DNA of 64,000 bases from JBHIYN01 sp041984235 (GTDB lineage: Bacteria > Pseudomonadota > Gammaproteobacteria > Ga0077536): contig JBHIYN010000009.1 of the NCBI GenBank assembly GCA_041984235.1, positions 124,001 to 188,000 of the forward strand, written 5' to 3'. Made by a program: the position numbers and the translations under genes. Of this stretch, positions 1 through 9,122 are shown piece after piece. The notes below the pieces were generated by a model that saw only the letters and a list, made by a program, of their open reading frames with translations, did not search any database and was not told the DNA's origin. How positions within the stretch are numbered: the first letter of the stretch is position 1; every line of letters begins with the position of its first letter.

Positions 1-642
1 GAGAACCCGTGGAACGACCTGTTGTACCTGTTCAATGACAAGGCGCTGGAGAACGCGGTGCGTATGTTCGAGTTCCTCGGCGGCAGGCGCGAGCCGCGCT
101 ACGGGCGCAACGGCTATCGCGATTTCACCGAGGATTTCGGAGTGTGGCAGCGAGACGAAGTTCTCCCGCGCCTGTACCCGCGCAGTACCGCGCAGCACAA
201 GCTTACGCCGGATGCCGTCTCGCCGTCGCTCGAAAATCCACAGTGGCCGTTTCCGCTGCACGACGATCTTGCCCGGTTGCTGGCGGCGACTCCGTCGGAA
301 GCAAGAGTCGTTTTCTTCTTCCCCCCGCTACATGCGCGCTACGTGACGGCCAATCTCGATGTGTTCAAGGAATGCAAGGGGCGGCTGGCAGCTATCGCTG
401 CCGCGGATGGCCGCACCGCCATACTCGATTACCTGATGCTGTCCCCGCTCACGATGGACGACACCAACTACTGGGATCCGCTCCACTTCACCCGTCGTCT
501 GTCCGTGCGAATCCAGAGAGATCTGATTACGCTGCTGTCGGGGCGTGCGCCGAAGGCGGCGGATCTGCGGTATATACCCGCCCGGCGCCCTGCCTCGACG
601 AGCACCGTGAGGGACCTGGAACGGAGCGACGGTTCGCCCTGA
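1..642 (+). CDS. SGNH/GDSL-hydrolase-like protein, 5' end cut by window edge
   Basis: The reading frame is open from base 1, so the true start lies outside the window; 213 codons are visible. The C-terminal half has a hydrophobic strand (VVFFFPP) and ends in a D-P-L-H-F motif at about nucleotides 475-490. This resembles the Asp-x-x-His catalytic pair of SGNH hydrolases and of the AlgJ/AlgX-type O-acetyltransferase partners found in polysaccharide clusters. The G and N blocks of the fold would lie in the missing N-terminus, so the assignment rests on the last block and the context alone. A role in adding or removing acyl groups on the glycan made by the following genes is inference. It could also be an unrelated secreted hydrolase. 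Confidence 0.5.
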   Translation, partial: ENPWNDLLYLFNDKALENAVRMFEFLGGRREPRYGRNGYRDFTEDFGVWQRDEVLPRLYPRSTAQHKLTPDAVSPSLENPQWPFPLHDDLARLLAATPSEARVVFFFPPLHARYVTANLDVFKECKGRLAAIAAADGRTAILDYLMLSPLTMDDTNYWDPLHFTRRLSVRIQRDLITLLSGRAPKAADLRYIPARRPASTSTVRDLERSDGSP

Positions 643-1006
643 GTGCTGGCAACGGCTCCGGTTGAGGCACATTCACACGCTGCTTTCCGTTGCCGCCCAC
701 GACGGCGCACTGCCGCGCGCAGTCTGGGCCTCAATCCGGTCAGTCCGCCAGGTTCCACGGTGGTTGGCGCGTGTGTTAATCTGCGCCGCGGCTGGCCGCC
801 GCCTACATGCGGCTGCGTACGGTCAGGCAAGCAGGCGACGCGGCCCGCCCAACGGCCGGAGAGCGATTCGGCTATCGCCCGCGCTTTCTCGCCCTTTTCC
901 GCTAATCCGTATCCCCGCATCCCGTCTGCGGGCAGCGCGAACCGTTCGCAAGATGTGCGGCGCGGCTCCGAACGACCGATCAACCAGGTGCCGACCGCTC
1001 GCATCA
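643..1006. other. Gap of 364 bases without a convincing gene
   Basis: Lies between the SGNH-like gene and the first glycosyltransferase. Open frames here on both strands are arginine-rich and resemble no protein family. A weak extended -10-like TGTTAATCT is seen near 773-781. No terminator hairpin with a T-run was found. It probably holds the promoter of the 1007-4989 gene group, but no clear -35/-10 pair can be shown. Confidence 0.4.
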
Positions 1007-2233
1007 ATGAGAATTGTCCTGCTAAGTCTCGCCGATTTGACCAGCTCCACCGCGGACTCGATTACGACACTCAAGACTGCTCGCGCGCTGGCACACGCGG
1101 GCCTGGAAGTTCGCGCTGTCGCGCCGCGCCAGGCGAGCGCCGTGACCGCGCTGGACGTGGACGGGGCGAAGATCTGCTTCCACGCGAACGTGCGCCGCCT
1201 GGGATTACCAAATACGTTCAACACACTGGTCCAGTTGTGGCACCTGGCCCGGTCGATGTGCAAACGAACGGACGTGGTCTATGTGCGCGCGGCGAGTCTC
1301 ACCTTCCTGGTCGGTTTGTGGTGTCGTCTGTCCGGTGGGCCGCCCGTGATCAGTGAGCACCACGGATGGGCCGAATCCGAGCGGCGTATGCATGAGCGCC
1401 ACACCTGGGCCGCTCCGTTAGAGCGCTTCGCGCAGGTGTGGGACGCTCGCTTCGCGCGTCGCGTGCGGACCGTGGTGCCGGGGCTGGCCGACCTGCTGGT
1501 CTCTCACGGCGTGCCACGCGATCGCGTGGTGGTCATCGGCAATGCGTGCGATACGGATAACATCGTGCCGCAGGACCGGGCAGCTGCGTGCGCCTCCTAT
1601 GGCCTAGACCCTGCTCTTGTCTACCTCGGGTTCCTTGGCAGCCTCACCCGCTGGCAGGGCCTGGAGACCGTCCTCGACGCCTTCGCGGAAGCGCTACGCC
1701 GACGGCCGGCGCTGCGCCTGCTGATCGTGGGGGACGGTCCCCTGCGCGATGACCTGCGCGCGCGCGCGTCGGCACTCGAACTCGACGGACGCGTCCATTT
1801 TCTGGGTCGTGTCGACCACGATCAGGTTGCGCGGGCACTGGGCTGCTTCGACATCGCCCTGTTACCGACCGCCCCCGGCGACTACGCGGCGATAGGTCGG
1901 GCTCCGCTCAAGCTGCGCGAGTACGCCGCGGCGGGACGCACCGTTCTCGCAGCCCGCGTACCGGGAGTCGAGGATCTGGATGGAGAACCCTGGCTGCACC
2001 TGTTCCGAGTCGGGGACGCCGGGGACCTGGTGCGTAAGCTTGATTGCCTGTTCGACTCGTCCGACGAGTTGAGCGAGCAGGGGCGACTGGCCAGGCGCTA
2101 CGCCGAACAGCACTTTGCATGGCCAGTGATCATTGCCCGCGTCATCGATGAGCTCGGCTTCGATAGCCTGCCCACGCCGAATTCGAGCCATCAGGGCGTG
2201 GACGTCGCAAGGAGGGATGTTCCCGGTGACTGA
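1007..2233 (+). CDS. Glycosyltransferase family 4 (GT-B fold)
   Basis: A protein of 408 residues. The frame is open upstream to 662, but ATG 1007 is chosen because the Rossmann-like first strand (MRIVLLSLADL) and the following helix (TTLKTARALAHAGLEV) begin there; the upstream part is arginine-rich and unlike a protein. The C-terminal half shows the GT4 layout: a strand after FLGSLTRWQGLETVLDAF, the turn LLIVGDGPLRDDL, and a late donor-binding region (APLKLREYAAAG) where GT4 enzymes carry E-x7-E. The expected role is transfer of a sugar from a nucleotide sugar to the growing lipid-linked glycan on the cytoplasmic side of the inner membrane. The substrate cannot be read from the sequence. Its end overlaps the next gene by 8 bases, so the two are probably translated together. 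Confidence 0.85.
   Translation: MRIVLLSLADLTSSTADSITTLKTARALAHAGLEVRAVAPRQASAVTALDVDGAKICFHANVRRLGLPNTFNTLVQLWHLARSMCKRTDVVYVRAASLTFLVGLWCRLSGGPPVISEHHGWAESERRMHERHTWAAPLERFAQVWDARFARRVRTVVPGLADLLVSHGVPRDRVVVIGNACDTDNIVPQDRAAACASYGLDPALVYLGFLGSLTRWQGLETVLDAFAEALRRRPALRLLIVGDGPLRDDLRARASALELDGRVHFLGRVDHDQVARALGCFDIALLPTAPGDYAAIGRAPLKLREYAAAGRTVLAARVPGVEDLDGEPWLHLFRVGDAGDLVRKLDCLFDSSDELSEQGRLARRYAEQHFAWPVIIARVIDELGFDSLPTPNSSHQGVDVARRDVPGD
2209..2216 (+). promoter_or_regulatory. Shine-Dalgarno site that sets the acetyltransferase start
   Basis: AAGGAGGG lies directly before an in-frame ATG (2217), too close to serve it, but about 10 bases before GTG 2226. This favours GTG 2226 as the true start of the acetyltransferase. 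Confidence 0.65.
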
Positions 2234-2843
2234 TTCAAATTACGAGGCAGGAACTGCCAGCAGCATCGATCCGATGTGCATCGTCGGTCTGGCCTATCGT
2301 GAAGGAGCCGGGCCCGCCCGGCTTGGCGAGAATTGCACGCTGCGCGCCGGGACCATCATCTACGGAGACGTGGTAACAGGGAACTACTTTCAGACCGGGC
2401 ACCATGTCATGGTGAGGGAGAAGACCGTCATCGGAGATCACGTCGTTCTGGGTACCAACACGGTGTGCGACGGACAAACTACGATCGGCGATTTCGTCAA
2501 GATCGAGTCCAATTGCTACATTCCCACGCATTGCGTCATTGGCACGCGCGTATTTCTGGGGCCGGGCGTGGTGCTCACGAATGATCGCTATCCGCTGAAG
2601 CTGCGCGATCGCTACCGGCCCGAGGGCGTGAACCTTGCCGACGGTGTGACGCTGGGCGCAGGGGTTGTCGTTTGCCCGGGCGTCACCGTGGGCGCCGACA
2701 GCTTCGTCGCGGCAGGCGCGGTCGTGACGCGCGACGTCCCGCCGCGAAGCTTCGTCAAGGGAGTCCCCGGCCGCATCTCGGCGCTGCCGGAGGAGCTCGG
2801 GGAGCGGAACATGGCACTGTCGTGGCAGCGCTTTCTGCAGTAA
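2226..2843 (+). CDS. wbpD: Hexapeptide-repeat N-acetyltransferase, WbpD/WlbB type
   Basis: A protein of 205 residues from GTG 2226, chosen for its Shine-Dalgarno spacing. Most of the chain is left-handed beta-helix: imperfect hexapeptide turns such as AGTIIYGDVVTG, VIGDHVVLGTNTV and VTLGAGVVVCPGVTVG. It ends with the typical exit AAGAVVTRDVPP and a V-P-G-R turn. Known relatives use acetyl-CoA to acetylate the 3-amino group of UDP-2-acetamido-3-amino-2,3-dideoxy-glucuronate. The next two genes are the dehydrogenase and aminotransferase that would make that substrate, and this supports the WbpD assignment. The family is broad, so another 3- or 4-N-acetyltransferase specificity remains possible. 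Confidence 0.8.
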   Translation: MTDSNYEAGTASSIDPMCIVGLAYREGAGPARLGENCTLRAGTIIYGDVVTGNYFQTGHHVMVREKTVIGDHVVLGTNTVCDGQTTIGDFVKIESNCYIPTHCVIGTRVFLGPGVVLTNDRYPLKLRDRYRPEGVNLADGVTLGAGVVVCPGVTVGADSFVAAGAVVTRDVPPRSFVKGVPGRISALPEELGERNMALSWQRFLQ

Positions 2844-2902
2844 GGCCAGGACCTCCAAGGCCGCTTCACACCCATCGTCGTCATCTGGCTCAGGAGAGGA
2901 AC

Positions 2903-3898
2903 TTGAAAATCGGACTCATCGGCTGCGGTAAACAGGCGTCAAAGCACATCGCGGGCCTCCAGCAGGACTCCGGCGTGGAGGTTGCGGTTTGCGACATCGA
3001 TGCCGCCCGCGCACAGGCAATTGCAGAGAAGTTCGGCCTGGCGTGGAGTGCCGACGTCGACGCGTTTCTCGCGGACCCGGCGCTGACAGCGGTCAATATC
3101 GCGACGCCAACGACGACCCACGCGGATCTGGCCCTTCGCGCGATCGACGCTGGCAAGCATTTCTTTTGCGAGAAGCCGTTATGCCGGGACCTGGCCGAGG
3201 CCCGCCGCATCCACGACCGCGCGGCCGAACGCGGGGTCACAGGCATGGTCGGCTACGTCTACCGCTACTCGCCGGTGTTCGAGGTCGGGTGTCGTCTGAG
3301 CGGCGACAGTGCGCCGCTGGGCGCCCCGGTGAGTGCGCTGTTTCGCATTGGAGGTCGGGGCGACCACGAGGTCTGGAAGCACCGGCGGGAGAGCAATGGT
3401 GGCGCGATTGCCGAGATGCTCGTTCATATGCTCGATCTCGCCATCTGGTACTTCGGCCCGATCTCCTCGATCGACGTCATCGAACGAGATCTCTTGCGTC
3501 CGCGCAGGGTCATAGGCGGGGTGGAGACCAACGTCGATGCGGAAGATTTCGCGCTCGTCCGGTGTCAAATGGCCAACGGTCTTGGTGTCTACATCCAGGC
3601 CGATTTGGTCACACCGGCATTTTCGCAGTATGCAGAAATCCAGTTCGAACGCGGAAGTTTCATGGGATCCATTCAGAGCGAGCTTCCGTCGTATGTTTTC
3701 GCAACGAGAGACGCGGGCGAGTATCCCGCAGGCAAGACCGTTCTGGACTTCGGCGCGGTCAACCTGTTCGAGCGCCAGATGGAGGCGTTCTGCTGCCTGG
3801 TCCGCGACAGCAGCCAGCCAGACCGTAACTCGCTGGAAGACTCCTTGCGCGTCATGGAAGCACTTGAAATTCTAAATAATATCGAGGTAAAGACGTGA
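2903..3898 (+). CDS. wbpB: Gfo/Idh/MocA-family dehydrogenase, WbpB-like
   Basis: A protein of 331 residues. TTG 2903 is taken as start because the dinucleotide-binding strand and loop G-C-G-K-Q-A begin at residue 7 and an AGGAG lies 6 bases upstream; the longer frame before it is arginine-rich. The family's E-K-P motif is present at about residues 89-91 (FFCEKPL). The C-terminal half has the alpha/beta domain with a conserved H (MLVHMLDLAIWYFG). WbpB oxidises the 3-hydroxyl of UDP-GlcNAcA using NAD. The adjoining aminotransferase then converts the 3-keto sugar. The stop overlaps the next start by four bases (GTGA), which indicates translational coupling. The WbpB identity is inferred from the trio of genes. 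Confidence 0.8.
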   Translation: MKIGLIGCGKQASKHIAGLQQDSGVEVAVCDIDAARAQAIAEKFGLAWSADVDAFLADPALTAVNIATPTTTHADLALRAIDAGKHFFCEKPLCRDLAEARRIHDRAAERGVTGMVGYVYRYSPVFEVGCRLSGDSAPLGAPVSALFRIGGRGDHEVWKHRRESNGGAIAEMLVHMLDLAIWYFGPISSIDVIERDLLRPRRVIGGVETNVDAEDFALVRCQMANGLGVYIQADLVTPAFSQYAEIQFERGSFMGSIQSELPSYVFATRDAGEYPAGKTVLDFGAVNLFERQMEAFCCLVRDSSQPDRNSLEDSLRVMEALEILNNIEVKT

Positions 3899-4989
3899 TT
3901 GGCATAGCAGATACCAGCCTGAGCGAGAAGGAAATCGACGCCGCGGTGCGCGTACTGCGGTCGGGTAATCTGAGGCAGGGCAAGGAGAGCGATGCGTTCG
4001 AGAAGGAGTTCGCCGAAACGGTCGGTGCGAAACACGCGGTGACATGCGCCAACGGATCGGCCGCACTGCATCTCGCGTACCTCGCCTCGCTGAGTCCGGG
4101 CGACGAAGTCCTGGTGCCCGCTTTCACCTTCATCGCGACCGGCAGCATGGCGTCCGTTATGGGTGCACGCCCGGTGTTCTGTGATGTCGATCCGGAAACG
4201 TTTCTGATCGACCTCGAGGATGCGCGGCGCCGCCTTACCCCGAAGACCCGTGCTATCGCGCCGGTGCATTTGTTCGGCAATCCGCTCGACGTAGACGCCG
4301 TCAAGGCGTTCGCTGCCGAACACGATCTGCTTATCGTGTGGGATGCCGCGCAGAGCCACGGTGCAAGGTTCGGCGGCCACGATATCGGGTCGTTCGGCGA
4401 CTTTGTCTGTTATTCCTTCTATCCGTCCAAGAATATGTTCGTGGGCGAAGGCGGCATGGTATGCACGGACAACGAGGAATACGATACCGCAATGCGCTAC
4501 CTGCGCACTCACGGGCAGACGGGCAAGTACTACCACACCAGCCTTGGTTTCAACTACCGTCTGACCGATGTGGAAGCCGCGATTGGGCGCGAGCAACTCA
4601 AGCGTCTCGATGACATGCTCGCGCGACGCCGGGCCAATGCCGAACGAGCGCGGGCCGGCCTGGCGAACGTCGAAGGCATCTTCCCACAACGTGTAACGGA
4701 AGGCGGCGAGCATGCATGGCATCAGTTCTGCGTGCTGGTCGATGCCGAACGTTTCGGTTGCGATCGGAACGAATTAGGCCGCCGCCTGAGTGAGGCTGGC
4801 GTCGCGAACGGCGTGCATTATCCGCGCGGCCTGCACCAGCAGCCGGTGTTCGAGGACCTTTATGGCAACACCACACTGCCAGTGACCGAGCGCCTCGCCG
4901 ACACCATCATCGCGCTTCCCGTACATCACGGTATCGGCGATAAGGAAATCGACACGGTCATTGACGCCGTCGCGTCGGCGCGCGGCTGA
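3895..4989 (+). CDS. wbpE: DegT/DnrJ/EryC1-family PLP aminotransferase, WbpE-like
   Basis: A protein of 364 residues from GTG 3895, which overlaps the stop of the dehydrogenase gene. It has the family's features: the substrate-loop region CANGSAALHLAYLA near residue 50, the aspartate motif VWDAAQSHGA near 150, and the Schiff-base lysine in YPSKNMF at about residue 179. The length is normal for sugar aminotransferases. With the two genes before it, this completes 3-oxidation, 3-transamination (from glutamate) and 3-N-acetylation on a UDP-uronic acid. The 6-dehydrogenase (WbpA) that would start the route is not in the window. The last 32 bases overlap the convergent glycosyltransferase gene. 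Confidence 0.85.
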   Translation: MIGIADTSLSEKEIDAAVRVLRSGNLRQGKESDAFEKEFAETVGAKHAVTCANGSAALHLAYLASLSPGDEVLVPAFTFIATGSMASVMGARPVFCDVDPETFLIDLEDARRRLTPKTRAIAPVHLFGNPLDVDAVKAFAAEHDLLIVWDAAQSHGARFGGHDIGSFGDFVCYSFYPSKNMFVGEGGMVCTDNEEYDTAMRYLRTHGQTGKYYHTSLGFNYRLTDVEAAIGREQLKRLDDMLARRRANAERARAGLANVEGIFPQRVTEGGEHAWHQFCVLVDAERFGCDRNELGRRLSEAGVANGVHYPRGLHQQPVFEDLYGNTTLPVTERLADTIIALPVHHGIGDKEIDTVIDAVASARG

Positions 4990-6307
4990 GCCGCGGTTGC
5001 CAGGCGGCGATGACTTCGCGCAGGGCCTGGCAGTAAACGATGCTTTCGGCCTCCCAGGACAACGCACTGGCGGCCCGCTCCAGGCGGGTCGCCAGTGCGC
5101 TACCTGCCTGTGGATCCAACAGGCTCGAGATCGCGCGGGCAATCTCTGCCGGTTGCGTGGGATCGAACGTCGCGCCGACCCCGTGCTGATCAACTACCGC
5201 GCTGAGATCAGGGAACGCAGAGACCGCAACAGGGAGTCGCGCCATGATCATTTCGAACAGCCGGTTGGGCAGTGCGTAATAATGATTCATGCTGGTATTG
5301 AGGAACGGTATCACTCCGACATCGGCGCCGCTTGCATACATAACCACGTCGTTCGCGGGCACGGGCGGGACGAAATGCACGCGGGCTCTCAGACCGAGCG
5401 CCTCGATGAGGCTATCGATCTCAGCGCCATGCTCGGCTTGCGGTGCGACGCCGAGGATTGCCAGGTGGATGGCGCCTTCGAGTAGCGCAACGGCATGCAG
5501 CAACTGCTCGAGTCCGCGCCCGGGTATCACCGAGTTCATGTAGAGGACGACCTTGGCGTTCGCCGGGATAGCTGTATCGGCGCGAAGGGTGGATCCTCGT
5601 GGATGGGCGACGAGTTCGCGACAATTGCGGACGACCGTCGGCCGTGCGATGCCGTAGCGCTCCTGCATCCAGTCGCTCATTGAAGGTCCAATGGAGAAGA
5701 CAGCGCTGGAGCGGCGTACGATTCGGGCCTCCGCGAATGATTCGAGCCGGCGCAGCAAACGCGCCCAGCGACCAGTGAGAAAGGTCGGCCGGCTATCCAC
5801 GAATTCAACCGCGTCGTACACGAGGGGTGCGCGGCAGGAGCGCGCCTGCCGCGCAGCGGCCCGCAAGGCTGGCGCATCATGGGCCTGAACGACATCGAAT
5901 ACACGCCCGGCGAGGGTTCGGGCGGCGGCATGAGCAAAGGAAAGACTGGTGATACTGTGACCGAAAGGCAGGGCTACGGCCCGGGCGAGCCTGACCAGCA
6001 TGCGTCTACCAGAGGGTCGGGCCGGTGCTGCCGGCTTGCCGGACGCGGCGCCCGAGTCCTTACGAGGCCTGTCGATGCGTTGCAACGGATGCGCGACGCG
6101 AACGATCAATACTTCGATGGCATCGTTCAGCGCAGGCGGGGGCTCGAGTGCTGCAACGGTAACCCGCCAGCCGTCACGTCGCAGGCTTTCAGCTTGACGC
6201 GCCACACGCGTGTTCCTGCGCAGGTCCTTGGCGGCGAGAATGCAGATACGGGGTGCGTGCTTGGCGACCCGGGAATCGCCGGCTGGCTCAGTCCGTGATG
6301 CGGACAT
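4958..6307 (-). CDS. Glycosyltransferase family 4, encoded against the cluster direction
   Basis: A protein of 449 residues read leftward from ATG 6307, with GGAGGG about 10 bases upstream. The first Rossmann strand and helix (ICILAAKDLRRNTRVARQAESLRRDGWRV is the span, residues about 19-47) match the D-x-R-x-x-R-Q signature common in GT4 enzymes that act on long-chain glycans. Later parts show the GT4 order: VVLYMNSVIPGRGLEQLL, LAILGVAP, and a late region (LPNRLFEMIMARLPVAV) where the donor-binding glutamate is found in LFEMI. It is the same subtype as the protein encoded at 15800-17362. The gene is convergent with the aminotransferase gene and divergent from the next GT gene, so it is transcribed on its own. 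Donor and acceptor are unknown. Confidence 0.85.
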   Translation of the reverse strand: MSASRTEPAGDSRVAKHAPRICILAAKDLRRNTRVARQAESLRRDGWRVTVAALEPPPALNDAIEVLIVRVAHPLQRIDRPRKDSGAASGKPAAPARPSGRRMLVRLARAVALPFGHSITSLSFAHAAARTLAGRVFDVVQAHDAPALRAAARQARSCRAPLVYDAVEFVDSRPTFLTGRWARLLRRLESFAEARIVRRSSAVFSIGPSMSDWMQERYGIARPTVVRNCRELVAHPRGSTLRADTAIPANAKVVLYMNSVIPGRGLEQLLHAVALLEGAIHLAILGVAPQAEHGAEIDSLIEALGLRARVHFVPPVPANDVVMYASGADVGVIPFLNTSMNHYYALPNRLFEMIMARLPVAVSAFPDLSAVVDQHGVGATFDPTQPAEIARAISSLLDPQAGSALATRLERAASALSWEAESIVYCQALREVIAAWQPRLSRAPTRRRQ

Positions 6308-6403
6308 TGATGCGATGCCCTCCGGAGACCGCTGCGAGCATTTTGCCCAATGCGTCCCGGGCGCTCAGAAGGTGCCCGCGCATGGGCCTGGAATGGAACG
6401 ACA

Positions 6404-7753
6404 ATGATTGAATTTTCCGAAACATCAGCCCCGGCTGCGGGCGATAACGCATTGCGAATCGTCATGGCTCCGTGGAATTTCGCTGACCAGCCGATGTCGC
6501 TGACCCGGGCCATGCGCGCACGGGGACATGCAGTGCACCATATCCAGTATACCGCGACGGGTGAGCATGCTCTTGGCTACGACCTCGATGCAGTAGTCAG
6601 GCTGCGGTATTCGGACAGTGCGGCCCAGTTTCGTGCTCTCGAGGCGTGTCTGGAACGCGGTTTCGACATCTACCATTTCTGGCAGCGCTCGCTGGTCTTC
6701 AACAAGGAGCTTGGCGGTATTACGGGTGTTGACGTGCCGTTGCTCAAGGCGCACGGCTGCAGCGTATTGCATCGCTTTACCGGTTTCGACCTGCGCTTGC
6801 CCGCACGCGACTGCGAGATCAACCCACACAGCCCGTACCATCACGGTTACGTAGCCCCGTTTGGCGAGCAGCGACAGCATCAGTACATCGAATACCTGCG
6901 CCGTTACGTGGATCTGTTTCTGGTCCAGGATCCGGAAATGGCCCAGTTTCTCCCGGAGGCGCAGGTCCTGCCGCGCGGTCTGGAGCTCGACCGCTGGCCC
7001 CAGGTAGGCGTGCAGCCCAACGATTGCCCGCTTATTGTGCACGCGTCGACCAGCCCGCTGGTAAAGGGGTCACGATTCATAATCGATGCATTGGAGGACT
7101 TGCGCCGCGAGAAGCTGAACTTCGAGTTCAAGCAACTGGTACAAGCGCCTTATCACGAGGCCCGGCAATGGTACGAGAAAGCCGATATCGTGATCGACCA
7201 GATCCTCATCGGTGCAACCGGAGTGCTTACGCTCGAGGCCTGGGCGCTGGCAAAACCATGCGTAACCTACTTGCGGCGGGACCTGTTCGAGCCTTTTTAC
7301 GAGACCTCGGAGCTGCCGGTCGCCAACGCGAATCCAGACAACATCAAAGAAGTTCTGCGGCATCTCATCAAAGACTATGCATGGCGCGAGGAGCTCGCGC
7401 GGCGTGGCCGGGAAACGGTGGAGCGCTTCCACGATATCAACGTCGTGGCCGAGCGCTATGAAGCCATGTGCCGCGAGGTGAGAGGAACGTCGGAACCGGT
7501 CGAGACCGCAGCCGTGGACGCAAGCTTCCTGAGGGCGGGGCTGGAATCGGTGCGGCCTGGTGCCGCGACGCCCAGCTTTCGGCTCGGACTAGCCGAAAGC
7601 TATCCACGACTGGCGTCGGTTGCGGGACGATTCTTCGCCACTCAGGAGCGACTCTACGCCGGATTCGTACGCTTGCAGATCAGTTTGCTGCGTTCGGCCT
7701 TCCTGGCGCTGCTGCGAATCGCGGGCAGGGTCACGCGTCGCGACCGCGAGTAG
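6404..7753 (+). CDS. Glycosyltransferase (GT4-like)
   Basis: A protein of 449 residues. ATG 6404 is chosen over the upstream in-frame start at 6350 because LRIVMAPWNFADQPMSLTRAM, the N-terminal strand and helix, follows it closely. The C-terminal domain has the expected elements: IVHASTSPLVKGSRFIIDAL, then VQAPYHEARQWYEKADIVID, and the donor-site stretch GATGVLTLEAWALAKPCV, where TLEAW holds a conserved glutamate. The last 90 residues form a helical tail beyond the normal end of the fold and may be a membrane contact. Its promoter must lie in the 96 bases shared with the divergent GT gene. The sugar specificity cannot be read. Confidence 0.75.
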   Translation: MIEFSETSAPAAGDNALRIVMAPWNFADQPMSLTRAMRARGHAVHHIQYTATGEHALGYDLDAVVRLRYSDSAAQFRALEACLERGFDIYHFWQRSLVFNKELGGITGVDVPLLKAHGCSVLHRFTGFDLRLPARDCEINPHSPYHHGYVAPFGEQRQHQYIEYLRRYVDLFLVQDPEMAQFLPEAQVLPRGLELDRWPQVGVQPNDCPLIVHASTSPLVKGSRFIIDALEDLRREKLNFEFKQLVQAPYHEARQWYEKADIVIDQILIGATGVLTLEAWALAKPCVTYLRRDLFEPFYETSELPVANANPDNIKEVLRHLIKDYAWREELARRGRETVERFHDINVVAERYEAMCREVRGTSEPVETAAVDASFLRAGLESVRPGAATPSFRLGLAESYPRLASVAGRFFATQERLYAGFVRLQISLLRSAFLALLRIAGRVTRRDRE

Positions 7754-7862
7754 GATTCGGGGCGCAGGTGCATCCCGATCGCAAGCCTGATTCTCCGTGC
7801 TTTTTTTGAGCGCGGGTATACTCGTCCGCGCCCCGACTGGCCACGGTTTCCGAGGAGTTATG

Positions 7863-9122
7863 ATGTCTTTCCTGCAGCGGTTTTTCCCCGGACGTGCCCG
7901 CGCCCGCCACGCATGGATCCTGAGCGCGAGCCTGCCCGCTGCGGAAGCTGCGCTCGGCCGTTTGCCGGGCGAAGCACGCGCGCGGCTCGGGACGCATCCG
8001 CACTGTGTCTTCGGTGTCGCCTCGAGTACCGAGCTCGAAACGCCGGCCAGGTTGGATGGTGACGGGCAGGCCGCCGTGAGCGTATTTGCGCCCCTGGCAG
8101 ACACCCGTTTCGAGATCATTGTCATTGGCCGAGAGCTGCGACTGTTGATCGGCGGTGATTTCACTCTCGCATGGTTGGCCGGCCTGTGCTCGCGGCTGGG
8201 ACCGCGCGATGCGCTCTACCTCGAACTGCCACAGGTGCCTCCCGGACGGCCGCATGACCCTCGATTACGGATCGACGATATCGAGGCGCGCAGCGACCTG
8301 TTCGAGGTGCGGGTGCTGGAGCGCAATTGGCTGAGCGTGACACTGTCGCGGGAGTTTCGCGTGCTGGTGGAGGCCGAGGGCCTGGCGAGCGCGGCGCGGC
8401 CACGGCTTGACACCATCGCTCCGCGGCTGCTGTCGAGCTGGCCGGCATTCGCGGAGCGCTACCGGAGCGCTCACTCCGGATACGTCGATCCGGAGCGCCT
8501 GCGCCCGGAGTTCGCGGCACGTCAGTTCGTCTACACGTTACATGGGACCGCACAAAAGGCGCATTTTCTGGAGTGGGCTGCGCGTGCACGCGGCCTGAAT
8601 CGTCCCCTGCGAATTCTGGACATGGGCGGCGGTTACGGCGCAATGGCGGCAGAGCTCGCGGTACGCGGGCACACGGTGACTGTCGTTGAACTCGAGCGTG
8701 CGAAGATCGAATCCCTGGGGCACTGGATTTCCGCGCTGGCCGCGGTCGAGGATCGGCTCGAATTCGTTGCAGGGAACTTCGATGCAATCGAGCAAATCGC
8801 AGGCCCTTTCGACGTTATCAGTTTCTTCGGTTCGTTGCTTTACTATCCGCACGATCGCTGCCCGGATTTGCTGCGGCGATGCAGCGAGCGACTGGCCCCC
8901 GACGGACTGCTCGTCGTCCACGAGAATCCGAAGGAGCGGGCAACTCCGGAAGCGGTTGACTACGACAACCAGTTCTTTGCGGACGAATTGCATGACGCAG
9001 TTTCGTTGGTCTTCGACGACGTCAGGTATTACTCCATCTTCGATTACCGCGAAATCGATCTCCCAAGCGCCGCACAGCGACTCCTGCTGATGGTTGCGTC
9101 GCCGATGAATGACCGACCCTGA
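7863..9122 (+). CDS. SAM-dependent methyltransferase with an N-terminal extension
   Basis: A protein of 419 residues. ATG 7863 lies 5 bases after GAGGAG; the ATG at 7860 is too near it. The class I SAM fold lies in the C-terminal half: motif I is LDMGGGYGAMAAELAVRG (about residues 252-269), followed by VVELERAK with the acidic residue that binds the ribose. Downstream, DVISFFGSLLYYP corresponds to the motif IV/post-I region. The first 200 residues are not a standard methyltransferase domain and may bind the glycan or a partner. In this context sugar O-methylation of the surface glycan is the likeliest job. A -10-like TATACT at 7817-7822 suggests a local promoter. The stop overlaps the next start by 14 bases. 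Confidence 0.7.
   Translation: MSFLQRFFPGRARARHAWILSASLPAAEAALGRLPGEARARLGTHPHCVFGVASSTELETPARLDGDGQAAVSVFAPLADTRFEIIVIGRELRLLIGGDFTLAWLAGLCSRLGPRDALYLELPQVPPGRPHDPRLRIDDIEARSDLFEVRVLERNWLSVTLSREFRVLVEAEGLASAARPRLDTIAPRLLSSWPAFAERYRSAHSGYVDPERLRPEFAARQFVYTLHGTAQKAHFLEWAARARGLNRPLRILDMGGGYGAMAAELAVRGHTVTVVELERAKIESLGHWISALAAVEDRLEFVAGNFDAIEQIAGPFDVISFFGSLLYYPHDRCPDLLRRCSERLAPDGLLVVHENPKERATPEAVDYDNQFFADELHDAVSLVFDDVRYYSIFDYREIDLPSAAQRLLLMVASPMNDRP

Noticed and set aside
662..1006. An upstream extension of the first glycosyltransferase
   Set aside because: The added 115 residues are Arg/Ala-rich and precede the natural Rossmann start at ATG 1007.
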